Below, piece by piece: positions 1-5,955 of a stretch of DNA of 6,204 nt. Source of the DNA: Chloroflexota bacterium (GTDB lineage Bacteria > Chloroflexota > Limnocylindria > Limnocylindrales > CSP1-4); contig JAJYMP010000138.1 in assembly GCA_021786915.1 (NCBI GenBank), positions 1-6,204 of the forward strand, read 5' to 3'. The notes under the pieces were generated by a model that saw nothing but the letters and a program-made list of their open reading frames with translations, did not search any database and was not told the origin of the DNA. The first letter of the stretch is position 1, and each line of letters opens with the position of its first letter. Position numbers and translations under genes: made by a program.

Positions 1-169
1 TGTTGCGGAACTCGCGGGCCACCAGTTCGGTGGTCTTGAGGTTCTTGACGATCGCCGCCTCGACTGGCGGGTGCTTCTTGTTCCAAGTCTCCCGCTGCGT
101 CATCTCCGAGATCGAGGTGGCGCTCAGGGGCTGCTCGCGCTTGGTGATCAGGCTTCGGTCTTCGGACAT
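1..169 (-). CDS. Hypothetical protein, N-terminal part (runs off left edge)
   Basis: Reading the minus strand from the ATG at 169 gives 56 uninterrupted codons to the window edge, beginning MSEDRSLITKREQPLSATSI. Nearly all codons end in G or C, as expected for a real gene in this genome, while the plus-strand frame over the same bases starts arbitrarily and has no ribosome site. A GGGAGAAGG ribosome-binding site (minus strand, about 173-181) sits a few bases before the ATG. The visible part is hydrophilic and rich in Lys, Glu and Thr, with no signal peptide or membrane segment. I do not recognise the family. It is transcribed divergently from the hydroxylase operon and shares its promoter region, so a role in the same pathway (a partner enzyme, or a transporter subunit with a long cytoplasmic N-terminus) is possible but is inference only. 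Confidence 0.75.
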   Translation of the reverse strand, partial: MSEDRSLITKREQPLSATSISEMTQRETWNKKHPPVEAAIVKNLKTTELVAREFRN

Positions 170-233
170 GCCCTTCTCCCGATCGATGGCGGGGGGGAAA
201 AAATCAACCAGTAATGCCACCATCGGCTGGCAC

Positions 234-246
234 ATTGTAGCCAATC
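234..246. promoter_or_regulatory. Candidate operator, copy 1 (ATTG-N4-CAAT dyad)
   Basis: ATTGTAGCCAATC contains the inverted repeat ATTG-N4-CAAT. It matches the box at 4232-4244, upstream of the binding-protein gene, at 11 of 13 positions. It overlaps the proposed -35 of the plus-strand promoter and the proposed -10 of the minus-strand promoter, so a protein bound here could control both directions. Short ATTGT/ACAAT-type dyads are common for GntR-family regulators, but the regulator here is unknown and none is encoded in the window. Confidence 0.4.
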
Positions 247-262
247 GCGGCATCTTTGGTAA
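234..262 (-). promoter_or_regulatory. Putative promoter for the divergent minus-strand gene
   Basis: On the minus strand, TTACCA (complement of 257-262, 4 of 6 to TTGACA) and TACAAT (complement of 234-239, 5 of 6 to TATAAT) are separated by exactly 17 bases. Transcription would begin near 227, about 58 bases before the ATG at 169. It overlaps the plus-strand promoter almost completely, so the two directions should compete or be switched together. Confidence 0.4.
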
Positions 263-265
263 CAT
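238..265 (+). promoter_or_regulatory. Putative sigma70-type promoter for the hydroxylase operon
   Basis: The -35-like hexamer TAGCCA (238-243, 4 of 6 to TTGACA) and -10-like TAACAT (260-265, 4 of 6 to TATAAT) are 16 bases apart. Transcription would start near 272, leaving a leader of about 80 bases before the GTG at 353. The hexamers are weak on their own. The call rests mainly on the related sequence at the same internal spacing before the binding-protein gene (4236-4264). Confidence 0.35.
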
Positions 266-352
266 CATGGCCGTCCGTCCCAATCGGACCGCCCGTCGCC
301 TCGGCCTCGGCCGGGGCGTCACGTCATCTGGATACGCCCGAACGAGGTTGCC

Positions 353-1228
353 GTGATCCCGCGCTTCTCGCTCGTCCGACCCACCACCCTCGAGGAGGCA
401 CAGGCAGCATTCGAGGCGGCCTCCGGAGACGCCGCCTACATCGCGGGCGGCACCGAGCTGCTCCAGGTGATGAAGCTCGGATTCGCGCAGTTCGGCACGC
501 TCATCGACATCAAGCGAGTGCCTGACCTCAAGGGGATCGACCGCCGGGCGGACGGCTGGCTCCGGCTGGGGGCTGCAACGACCCACCGGGAGATCGAGCG
601 ATCGGAGCTGGTCCGGCAGGAGCTGCCGGCACTCGCCGGCCTTGAGCTCCACCTGGCGAACGCGCGGGTGAGGAACGCCGGCACGATCGGGGGCAACCTC
701 GCCTTCGCCGAGCCGCACTCGGACCCGGCGACGTTCCTGCTCGCCTGCGGTGCCACGGTCCTGCTGGCAGGCCCGTCGGGCCGCCGCGAGCTCACGATCG
801 ACGAGTTCGTGCTCGGCCCCCTGTTCACGGCACGAGAGCCCGACGAGGTGATCATCTCCGTCGGGGTGCCGCCCGCGGCGGCCGGCGAGGGGCGCAGCTA
901 CGACAAGGTCGCCTTCTTCGAGCGCCCGGCTGCATCGGTCGCCGTCCGCCTCACCGTCCGCGACAGGGCGATCGCCGCCGCGACCGTCGCCGTCGGGTCC
1001 GTGGGCCCCGTCCCGACCCTCGTGGCGGGCGGGGCGGAGGCGCTCCTGGGCGCCGACGCGGAGGGCGACGGCCTGGAGGCGGCGCTCGCGGCTGCGTCCG
1101 GCGCACTCGCCGAGATCGAGGCGGAGGCCGACCTCAACGGCAGCGCGGAGTACAAGCGACACCTGGCGACCGTCCTGCTCCGCCGAGCGGTTGCGGCCGC
1201 CATCCGGGAGGCCCAGGCCGATGCATGA
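353..1228 (+). CDS. Molybdenum hydroxylase FAD-binding (medium) subunit, CoxM/XdhB-like
   Basis: This 291-residue protein has the normal length of the FAD subunit of the xanthine dehydrogenase/CO dehydrogenase family. Such subunits take electrons from the [2Fe-2S] subunit and pass them to an acceptor. The N-terminal FAD-binding domain (about residues 1-175) shows the two family flavin motifs: AGGT at 31-34 and TIGGN at 111-115, the latter followed by AEPHSDP at 119-125. The remainder (about 185-288) fits the CO-dehydrogenase flavoprotein C-terminal domain. No extra iron-sulfur insertion of the 4-hydroxybenzoyl-CoA reductase type is evident. The GTG at 353 is chosen because GAGG (344-347) lies five bases upstream and the protein then begins MIPRFSLVRPTTLEEA, as family members do. 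Its stop overlaps the next start (ATGCATGA, 1221-1228), indicating translational coupling. The family is certain; the substrate cannot be read from this subunit. Confidence 0.95.
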   Translation: MIPRFSLVRPTTLEEAQAAFEAASGDAAYIAGGTELLQVMKLGFAQFGTLIDIKRVPDLKGIDRRADGWLRLGAATTHREIERSELVRQELPALAGLELHLANARVRNAGTIGGNLAFAEPHSDPATFLLACGATVLLAGPSGRRELTIDEFVLGPLFTAREPDEVIISVGVPPAAAGEGRSYDKVAFFERPAASVAVRLTVRDRAIAAATVAVGSVGPVPTLVAGGAEALLGADAEGDGLEAALAAASGALAEIEAEADLNGSAEYKRHLATVLLRRAVAAAIREAQADA

Positions 1229-1748
1229 GCTGGTCACGGTCGAGCTGACCGTCAACGGGGTCGCTCGCTCCCTCCTCATCGAGCCGCGAGAGACGCTGGC
1301 CGAGGTGCTCCGGGACCGGCTCGGCCTGACGGGGACGAATGTCTCCTGCGATGCGCAGGTCTGCGGCGCCTGCACCGTGCTGGTGGACGGGCTGGCGATG
1401 AGCGCCTGCACCTACCTCGCGGTGGACGCAGACGGGCGCGCGGTCCGGACGGTCGAGGGCCTGGCCACGGACGGCGTCCTGGCGCCCGTCCAGCAGGCAT
1501 TCGTCGACAAGGCCGCGTTCCAGTGCGGCTTCTGCACGTCGGGGATGCTCATGGCGGCGACCGCGCTGCTCGAGGACAACCCCACCCCGACTCGCGACGA
1601 GGTCGTGCGAGGCCTCGAGGGCAACATCTGCCGCTGCACCGGCTATGTCCCGATCGTGGACGCGGTGCTCGCGGCGTCGCGAGCGGGAATGGGCACAGAG
1701 GCGACCCCTGCCGAGGGCAGCTCAGAGACTCCGGGAGGCGCGCGATGA
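1221..1748 (+). CDS. Molybdenum hydroxylase [2Fe-2S] (small) subunit, CoxS/XdhC-type iron-sulfur
   Basis: This 175-residue protein carries both iron-sulfur clusters of the hydroxylase and relays electrons from the molybdenum centre to FAD. The N-terminal plant-ferredoxin-type domain has Cys43, Cys48, Cys51 and Cys63 (core CDAQVCGACTVLVDG). The C-terminal four-helix domain has Cys102 and Cys105 (QCGFC) and Cys137 and Cys139 (NICRCTGY). All eight ligands are present, so it should be functional. The ATG at 1221 is preferred over an in-frame ATG at 1191 because it starts right before the conserved first strand (VTVELTVNG) and has GGGAGG at 1206-1211. It overlaps the FAD-subunit gene by 8 bases and the catalytic-subunit gene by 4 (ATGA, 1745-1748). 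The last 20 or so residues, rich in Gly, Ser, Glu and Thr, extend beyond the domain and are probably disordered. Genes of this kind are called coxS, ndhS or xdh small subunit depending on substrate, so I give no symbol. Confidence 0.96.
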   Translation: MHELVTVELTVNGVARSLLIEPRETLAEVLRDRLGLTGTNVSCDAQVCGACTVLVDGLAMSACTYLAVDADGRAVRTVEGLATDGVLAPVQQAFVDKAAFQCGFCTSGMLMAATALLEDNPTPTRDEVVRGLEGNICRCTGYVPIVDAVLAASRAGMGTEATPAEGSSETPGGAR

Positions 1749-4048
1749 AGCGGGTGACCACGCGACCGACGCCGCCGGCCCCGATCGGCGATTCCGTCCC
1801 CCGCCGGGACGCGCTGGCCAAGGTGACCGGTGCCGCCCAGTTCACCGTGGACCTCGGGATGCCGGGCCTCGCCCATGCGAAAGTGGTCCGCAGCCCATAT
1901 CCCCACGCCCGGATCCTGTCCATCGACACGGCGGCGGCGCGCGCCCACCCCGGCGTGGTCGCAATCGTCACCGCGGCCGACCTGCCCGATGTGGAGCTGC
2001 TGTACGGCCACTCCATCGCTGACCACCCGCTCCTCGCCACCGGCAAGGTCCGGTTCATCGGCGAGCCGGTGGTCGGCGTAGTCGCCGAGGACCCGGTGAC
2101 CGCGGAAGAGGCGGCCAGGCTCGTCTCGGTCGAGTACGAGGCCCTGCCCTACGCCACCGATGCGGACGCCGCCCTCGAGGACGGGGCCGCCGTGCTCCAC
2201 GAGAAGCCCGGCGAGCAGCGGCCCCACCGGGGATTCGAGGAGGACATCAAGCGCACCCACCCCAACGTCTGCTCGCAGTCGCGGCAGCACTGGGGCGACG
2301 CCGGGGCCGCCCTCGCAGGGGCCGCCCTGGTCGTGGAGGGCGAGTACCGCTACCCGCGCTGCTACGCCTACGCGATGGAGCCGTACAACGCAGTCGCCAG
2401 CTGGGAGCGCGGCGAGCTGACCGTGTGGACCTCAGGGCAGCACCCGTACATGGTCCGCGAGGACCTGGCCCGCTGCTTCCACCTGCCCCTCGCCTCCGTT
2501 CGCGTGATCGTGCCCTACGTCGGCGGCGGCTACGGCAGCAAGTCGTACACCAAGGTCGAGCCGCTGACAGCCGCGCTCGCGCTTCGCGCTCGCCGCCCCG
2601 TCCGGCTCGCCCTGTCGATCGACGAGTCGATCCTCACCACCCGCGGCGATGGGGCCACGATCCGCCTCCGGACCGGCTTCGACGCGGACGGGCACATCCT
2701 GGCCCGCCACGCGACCATCCTGCTCGACTCGGGCGCCTACGCCGAGAACTCGCCGCTGGTCGGCCGGAAGGCCGCCAACCGCCTCGGCGGCCCTTACCGG
2801 ATCCCAGCCCTGGACGTCACCTGCACGACCGTCTACACGAACACGGTGCCGGGCAGCTCGTTCCGCGGCTTCGGCGCCCCCCAGGTCACGCTGGCCGGCG
2901 AGACACAGCTCGACGATGCGGCGGAAAGCCTGGGCATCGACCCCGTCGAGCTCCGCCGGCGCAACGTTCTCCGACCCGGAGAGGCGCCGTGGGCCGGGGC
3001 GCGCGGGATCGATGCCGACCTGGTGGCCGACTTGGCGCTGGCCGCCGAGGAGCTCGAGTGGGACGCGCCGCTGCCGCTCGGGCACGGGCGCGCGATCTGC
3101 CTGTCCGCGTCGGACGCGGGATCGGAGCCCGTGACCACGTCCATCGTCCGCGTCCACGCCGACGGCTCCGTCACAGTCTCCTGCGGCAGCACGGAGATCG
3201 GCCAGGGCTCATCGACCGTGCTCGCCCAGATCGCGGCCGGCGAGATGGGTGTCCCGCTCGACCAGGTCCACCTGCTCCAGAGCGACACCAGCGCGGTCAG
3301 CTTCGACCGGTCAACCGGCGCGAGCCGGACGACAACCCTGATGGGCCTCGCGATCCAGTCTGCCGCGCGGGACGCCCGCTCCCAGCTGGTGGCCTGGGCC
3401 CGCGAATCGCTCGCGACCGGAGACGATGAGGTCGTCGAGGTACCGGGCGGCGTGCGCGTGGGCGGCAAGGCCCACGGCTGGGGTTCCGTGGTCAGGGCCT
3501 GGTTCGGCGGCGCGATGGGTGAGGCCATCGGGCGCGGCTACCTCCGCCGCGACGGCGCGACGGCGGCGATGCCCCCATTCTGGGAGGTTGGCTGCGTCGG
3601 CGTCGAGGCCTCGGTTGACGAGTCCACCGGCGAGATCACCGTCCACCGCCTGGTGACCGTGGGCGACGTGGGCTGCGCGATCAACCCGCAGCTCGTCGAG
3701 GCCCAGGACATCGGCGCCGCGGTGATGGGCCTCGGGATGGCCCTGCGCGAGGAGCTGGTCTACGAGGACGGGACCCTGATGAACGGGAACCTGTTCGACT
3801 ACCGGGTCCCGCGCGCGCCCGACGTGCCCGAGTTCCGCTCGGTCATCGCCGAGCGCGGCGACGGGGTGGGGGTGTACGGCGCCAAGGGCGGCGGCGAGGG
3901 ATCGCTCAACCCCGTTGCGGCGGCCATCTCGAACGCCCTCCGCCGGGGTGCCGGGATCCAGCTCCGCGAGGTGCCGTTCACGCCCGAGCGGGTCTGGATG
4001 GCGATCCAGGAGCGGGATCGAGCCCGGTCCGCGGCGCGCGCGGAGTAG
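1745..4048 (+). CDS. Molybdenum hydroxylase catalytic (large) subunit, xanthine dehydrogenase family
   Basis: This 767-residue protein is the molybdopterin-cofactor subunit that hydroxylates the substrate with water-derived oxygen. An aldehyde oxidase/xanthine dehydrogenase a/b-hammerhead domain spans about 27-135, followed by two cofactor-binding domains (about 155-405 and 420-745). Visible motifs are SGQHPY (230-235, Gln232 as likely cofactor contact), VGGGYGSK (259-266, usually GGGFGGK), PGSSFRGFGAPQ (369-380), EIGQG (484-488) and GAKGGGEGS (712-720) with catalytic Glu718. In form I CO dehydrogenase the loop reads AYRCSFR and its Cys binds copper. Here Ser371 takes that place and GFG follows, as in xanthine dehydrogenases, so CO is unlikely to be the substrate. 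GGGAGG (1733-1738) precedes the ATG by six bases, and the start overlaps the previous stop by 4 bases. There is no signal peptide, so the enzyme is probably cytoplasmic. A nicotinate-, purine-, isoquinoline- or aldehyde-type substrate is possible; I cannot decide. Confidence 0.93.
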   Translation: MKRVTTRPTPPAPIGDSVPRRDALAKVTGAAQFTVDLGMPGLAHAKVVRSPYPHARILSIDTAAARAHPGVVAIVTAADLPDVELLYGHSIADHPLLATGKVRFIGEPVVGVVAEDPVTAEEAARLVSVEYEALPYATDADAALEDGAAVLHEKPGEQRPHRGFEEDIKRTHPNVCSQSRQHWGDAGAALAGAALVVEGEYRYPRCYAYAMEPYNAVASWERGELTVWTSGQHPYMVREDLARCFHLPLASVRVIVPYVGGGYGSKSYTKVEPLTAALALRARRPVRLALSIDESILTTRGDGATIRLRTGFDADGHILARHATILLDSGAYAENSPLVGRKAANRLGGPYRIPALDVTCTTVYTNTVPGSSFRGFGAPQVTLAGETQLDDAAESLGIDPVELRRRNVLRPGEAPWAGARGIDADLVADLALAAEELEWDAPLPLGHGRAICLSASDAGSEPVTTSIVRVHADGSVTVSCGSTEIGQGSSTVLAQIAAGEMGVPLDQVHLLQSDTSAVSFDRSTGASRTTTLMGLAIQSAARDARSQLVAWARESLATGDDEVVEVPGGVRVGGKAHGWGSVVRAWFGGAMGEAIGRGYLRRDGATAAMPPFWEVGCVGVEASVDESTGEITVHRLVTVGDVGCAINPQLVEAQDIGAAVMGLGMALREELVYEDGTLMNGNLFDYRVPRAPDVPEFRSVIAERGDGVGVYGAKGGGEGSLNPVAAAISNALRRGAGIQLREVPFTPERVWMAIQERDRARSAARAE

Positions 4049-4231
4049 GGCTCCTCGGTCGCGCGGCGGGCGACGCTGCGCGCGGCGACCCGGCAGGCCA
4101 CCGGCCGGGCAAGGAGCGGAGCTCGTCGATCCGGCCTTTCCCTGTGCGCGGGCGGAGCCCGCGGCATCGGTCCGCGCTCGCCCAGATGGCACGCACCCAA
4201 GATTCTGGCTATGGATCACATATCCCGGAAT
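4049..4231. other. Intergenic spacer after the operon; no gene seen
   Basis: This first part of the 273-base gap between the operon and the binding-protein gene holds no supported gene. The first 150 bases are extremely GC-rich, with two hairpins: CCCGGC/GCCGGG (4089-4094 with 4104-4109) and a stronger one at 4147-4163. Neither is followed by a T run. Base composition shifts to AT-rich from about 4200, marking the downstream promoter zone. Confidence 0.5.
4147..4163 (+). other. GC-rich hairpin downstream of the hydroxylase operon
   Basis: CGCGGGC (4147-4153), loop GGA and GCCCGCG (4157-4163) form a perfect 7-pair stem. No T tract follows in either direction, so it is not a standard intrinsic terminator. 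It could stabilise the 3' end of the operon mRNA or pause transcription before the next promoter. In DNA this GC-rich it may also be chance. Confidence 0.3.
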
Positions 4232-4244
4232 AATGTAGACAATC
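4232..4244. promoter_or_regulatory. Candidate operator, copy 2 (shared box)
   Basis: AATGTAGACAATC matches the box at 234-246 at 11 of 13 positions and keeps the imperfect TGT-N2-ACA dyad. It lies just upstream of, and overlaps, the proposed -35 of the binding-protein gene. Its position relative to the following GGGTACAT block (4256-4263) is the same as in copy 1, which suggests common regulation of the two transcription units. Confidence 0.4.
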
Positions 4245-4264
4245 CGATTGCGTTCGGGTACATT
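4236..4264 (+). promoter_or_regulatory. Putative sigma70-type promoter for the binding-protein gene
   Basis: TAGACA (4236-4241, 5 of 6 to TTGACA) and TACATT (4259-4264, 4 of 6 to TATAAT) are exactly 17 bases apart, in the only AT-rich patch between the two genes. Transcription would start near 4271, giving a leader of about 50 bases. The leader can form an imperfect hairpin (CCAGGCGG 4283-4290 with CCGGCTGG 4295-4302, one G-G mismatch) just before the ribosome-binding site. Confidence 0.45.
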
Positions 4265-4321
4265 CGTCATCGTGAATCCCTGCCAGGCGGCCTGCCGGCT
4301 GGGGCTCGAAGGAGGAGGCAG

Positions 4322-5452
4322 ATGCCAATCTCGAACCACCGAAGGCTCTTCGCGCTTGCCGTGTCCGCCGGGTTGGCGGTCGGGGCATGCAGCGGGGGCA
4401 GCGGGTCGCCGACCAGCTCACCGGCGGTCAGCAGCGCCGCCACTCCGACCGCTCAGTCGGCAGCACCCGCCACCGGAGCGCCCGCGAGCGCCGGCGCGAG
4501 TGCGGCCGCCGTGCAGTTCCCGACGCCGGAGAAGACCAACATCAAGATCGCGCTCAGCGTCGTGAGCGAGCCGAGCCAGTTCGCGGAGAAGCTCGCGCAG
4601 CAGCTCGGGCTCTACCAGAAGTACGGCCTCACGGTCGAAGTCGTGGGGTTCGAGGGTGACGGCAAGAGCGTCCAGGCGCTCATGGCCGGCCAGGTCGACT
4701 ACATGGTGGTCGGCGTCTCGTCCGTCATCAACACGCTCACGACGGATACGCCCACCAACGCGATCTCGATGAATTCCATCCTGGTCAACGACGCCCTGTT
4801 CTGCCGGTCGGACATCAAGACCGCGGCCGACGCCAAGGGCAAGGTCTTCGCCGTCAGCACGTTCGGCGGCACCTCGCACGGGTCCGTCCTCATGGCCCTC
4901 ACCGCCCTCGGCCTCAAGCCGTCCGACGTCACCATCACGCAGGTCGGCGGCCAGTCCGAGCGCATCGCGGCGCTCAAGGGCGGCTCGATCGGGTGCGCGC
5001 CGGCCGACGCCGCGCTCCAGCCGGAGCTCGAGAAGCTCGGCTTCAACATGCTCGTAAACCTTGCGGCGTCCGGCCAGACGTGGGGCCGCAGCGGCCTCGC
5101 CGCCAAGGTCAGCACGCTCAAGGACATGCCCAACACCACGCTGGCCGTCCAGGCCGCGGTCCTCGAGGCCCAGAACTCGATCTGGCTCGACACGCCGACG
5201 GCGATCAACAAGTTCATGGAGTTCACGACCCAGACGCAGGACCAGGCCACGACCGCGATCAACTCGTTCCTCAAGACGGGTGACCGGACGATGATGTTCG
5301 ACAAGAAGGCGTTCGAGGCTCCGGCCCAGACGCTCGCGGCCGTTCAGCCGGCGATCTCCAGTGTGGACCTCACCAAGACCTACAACCTGACCTTCCTCCA
5401 GAAGCTGGCCGACATGGGCTTCTACAAGCAGATCAACGACCCGCTCCCCTGA
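4322..5452 (+). CDS. ABC transporter substrate-binding lipoprotein, NMT1/SsuA-like
   Basis: This 376-residue protein is probably the extracytoplasmic ligand-binding part of an ABC importer. The ATG at 4322 is chosen over an in-frame ATG at 4211 because AAGGAGGAGG (4309-4318) lies just upstream and the protein then opens with a lipoprotein signal: basic HRR (6-8), a hydrophobic stretch (9-20) and lipobox VGAC with lipidated Cys23. Residues 24-63 are an Ala/Ser/Pro/Thr/Gly tether. The folded part, from about 72 (NIKIAL), has the pattern of the NMT1/THI5-like and sulfonate/nitrate/taurine-binding family: a QLGLYQKYGLTVEVV segment (94-108), GQVDY (123-127), KGKVFAVSTFGGTSHGS (172-188) and GGQSERIAALKGG (209-221). 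Cys161 and Cys225 could form a disulfide. No ATPase or permease follows; a terminator does. The ligand is unknown. An aromatic, heterocyclic or sulfonate ligand linked to the hydroxylase upstream is an inference from location and the shared promoter motif. Confidence 0.9.
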   Translation: MPISNHRRLFALAVSAGLAVGACSGGSGSPTSSPAVSSAATPTAQSAAPATGAPASAGASAAAVQFPTPEKTNIKIALSVVSEPSQFAEKLAQQLGLYQKYGLTVEVVGFEGDGKSVQALMAGQVDYMVVGVSSVINTLTTDTPTNAISMNSILVNDALFCRSDIKTAADAKGKVFAVSTFGGTSHGSVLMALTALGLKPSDVTITQVGGQSERIAALKGGSIGCAPADAALQPELEKLGFNMLVNLAASGQTWGRSGLAAKVSTLKDMPNTTLAVQAAVLEAQNSIWLDTPTAINKFMEFTTQTQDQATTAINSFLKTGDRTMMFDKKAFEAPAQTLAAVQPAISSVDLTKTYNLTFLQKLADMGFYKQINDPLP

Positions 5453-5473
5453 GTCGCTGACGGCAAGGCGAAC

Positions 5474-5508
5474 AGGCCCCCGGAGCCAACTGGCTCCGGG
5501 GGCCTTTC
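5474..5508 (+). terminator. Intrinsic terminator of the binding-protein gene
   Basis: AGGCCCCCGGAGCCA (5474-5488) and TGGCTCCGGGGGCCT (5491-5505) are perfect inverse complements. Allowing for the tight turn, they give a 14-pair stem with loop AACT, followed by TTTCT. It begins 21 bases after the TGA at 5450-5452. The T tract is short but the stem is very strong. It closes the binding-protein gene as a single-gene transcript. Confidence 0.88.
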
Positions 5509-5650
5509 TGTGCGCCCCGCATCCGCGGCTCTGGCTCTCGCAGCCACGGAGCGGAGCGTCCACCGGCCACCCACCTTCGCCGCAGCGCCTTGGCGTCCGA
5601 CGTGTGGTCCCCTGCCTCGGTCGGTGCAGCAGGGCCATTGCCCACGGGAG

Positions 5651-5683
5651 GCTTCTCGCGGGCCCAGGAGCGGGCCGAGAAGC
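5651..5683. repeat. Long bulged hairpin in the intergenic region
   Basis: GCTTCTC (5651-5657) pairs with GAGAAGC (5677-5683), and GGCCC (5661-5665) pairs with GGGCC (5672-5676). The loop is AGGAGC and a three-base GCG bulge lies on the 5' side, giving 12 pairs in 33 bases. No T run follows. Its function is unknown; it could be part of a small RNA, a protein-binding site or an end remnant of a mobile element. Confidence 0.45.
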
Positions 5684-5695
5684 GTCCGGGGCCAC

Positions 5696-5724
5696 ACCTC
5701 CGGAGGTCTGGCGCGGCCGCGCCA
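5696..5724. repeat. Two perfect palindromes side by side
   Basis: ACCTCCGGAGGT (5696-5707) is a perfect 12-base palindrome. One base later, TGGCGCGGCCGCGCCA (5709-5724) is a perfect 16-base palindrome. With no loop they cannot form ordinary RNA hairpins of full length, so symmetric protein binding to DNA is the more natural reading. Chance in GC-rich DNA cannot be excluded. Confidence 0.45.
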
Positions 5725-5955
5725 CCACGCCGAGTCCGCTGTGAGCGAGGCCGCCAGGGCGCGAGTACCCCGGGATCCATTGCCATCCCAGGGCGCGTGG
5801 AGCGACGCACGGCCACGGGCGTCTCGCGATCCTGCAGACGCGAACACCCGGAGCCCTCCGAGGTTCGTCTCTGCGGAGGAAGTGTGCTGCGCCCTTTCTC
5901 AAGCGTGTCTCCGCCAGCGAAGGCCTCGTTTTCGGCGGGGTTCCGGATTGTCGCC

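Larger units (their letters stand above)
170..352. promoter_or_regulatory. Divergent intergenic control region
   Basis: This 183-base stretch separates the minus-strand gene (start 169) from the FAD-subunit gene (start 353). Its middle (about 198-270) is clearly more AT-rich than its surroundings, as expected for promoters. It contains a run of seven G followed by six A (191-203), the dyad ATTG-TAGC-CAAT (234-245) and promoter-like hexamers facing both ways, listed separately. The plus-strand leader (about 270-340) is GC-rich and I see no clear riboswitch or small ORF in it. Confidence 0.6.
5509..5948. other. 440-base region without a supported gene; dyad-rich
   Basis: I find no convincing gene here. 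Minus-strand frames stay open for long stretches, but they run through the terminator and into the IS end, lack ribosome-binding sites, and are rich in Arg, Pro, Gly and Trp as expected of chance frames in GC-rich DNA. No tRNA-like T-loop or rRNA segment was seen. The region does hold a cluster of inverted repeats (5651-5724) and a GGGAT/ATCCC pair (5772-5776 with 5785-5789). It may be relic sequence between the transport gene and the inserted element. Confidence 0.45.

Noticed and set aside
191..203. G7A6 homopolymer run as a possible slippage (phase-variation) tract
   Set aside because: It is in an untranslated leader and not within a reading frame or between promoter hexamers, so length change would have no obvious switching effect.
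3..356. 117-codon plus-strand frame at the left edge
   Set aside because: It overlaps the better-supported minus-strand gene and the divergent promoters, has no ribosome-binding site, and ends just inside the start of the FAD-subunit gene.
1523..1744. Upstream extension of the catalytic-subunit reading frame
   Set aside because: The frame is open from 1523, but the first part lies within the iron-sulfur gene, and homologous sequence begins after the ATG at 1745, which has its own ribosome-binding site.
2425..3429. 334-codon plus-strand frame inside the catalytic-subunit gene
   Set aside because: It is out of frame with a clearly conserved protein and is rich in Arg/Pro/Ala, as expected for a shifted reading of GC-rich coding DNA.
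1745..4048. Annotation as true CO dehydrogenase (coxL)
   Set aside because: The copper-binding Cys of the AYRCSFR loop is replaced by Ser371 and followed by GFG, as in xanthine-dehydrogenase-type enzymes.
3311..4339. 342-codon open frame on the minus strand
   Set aside because: It lies antisense to the conserved catalytic-subunit gene, continues through the intergenic promoter zone, and shows no recognisable domain.
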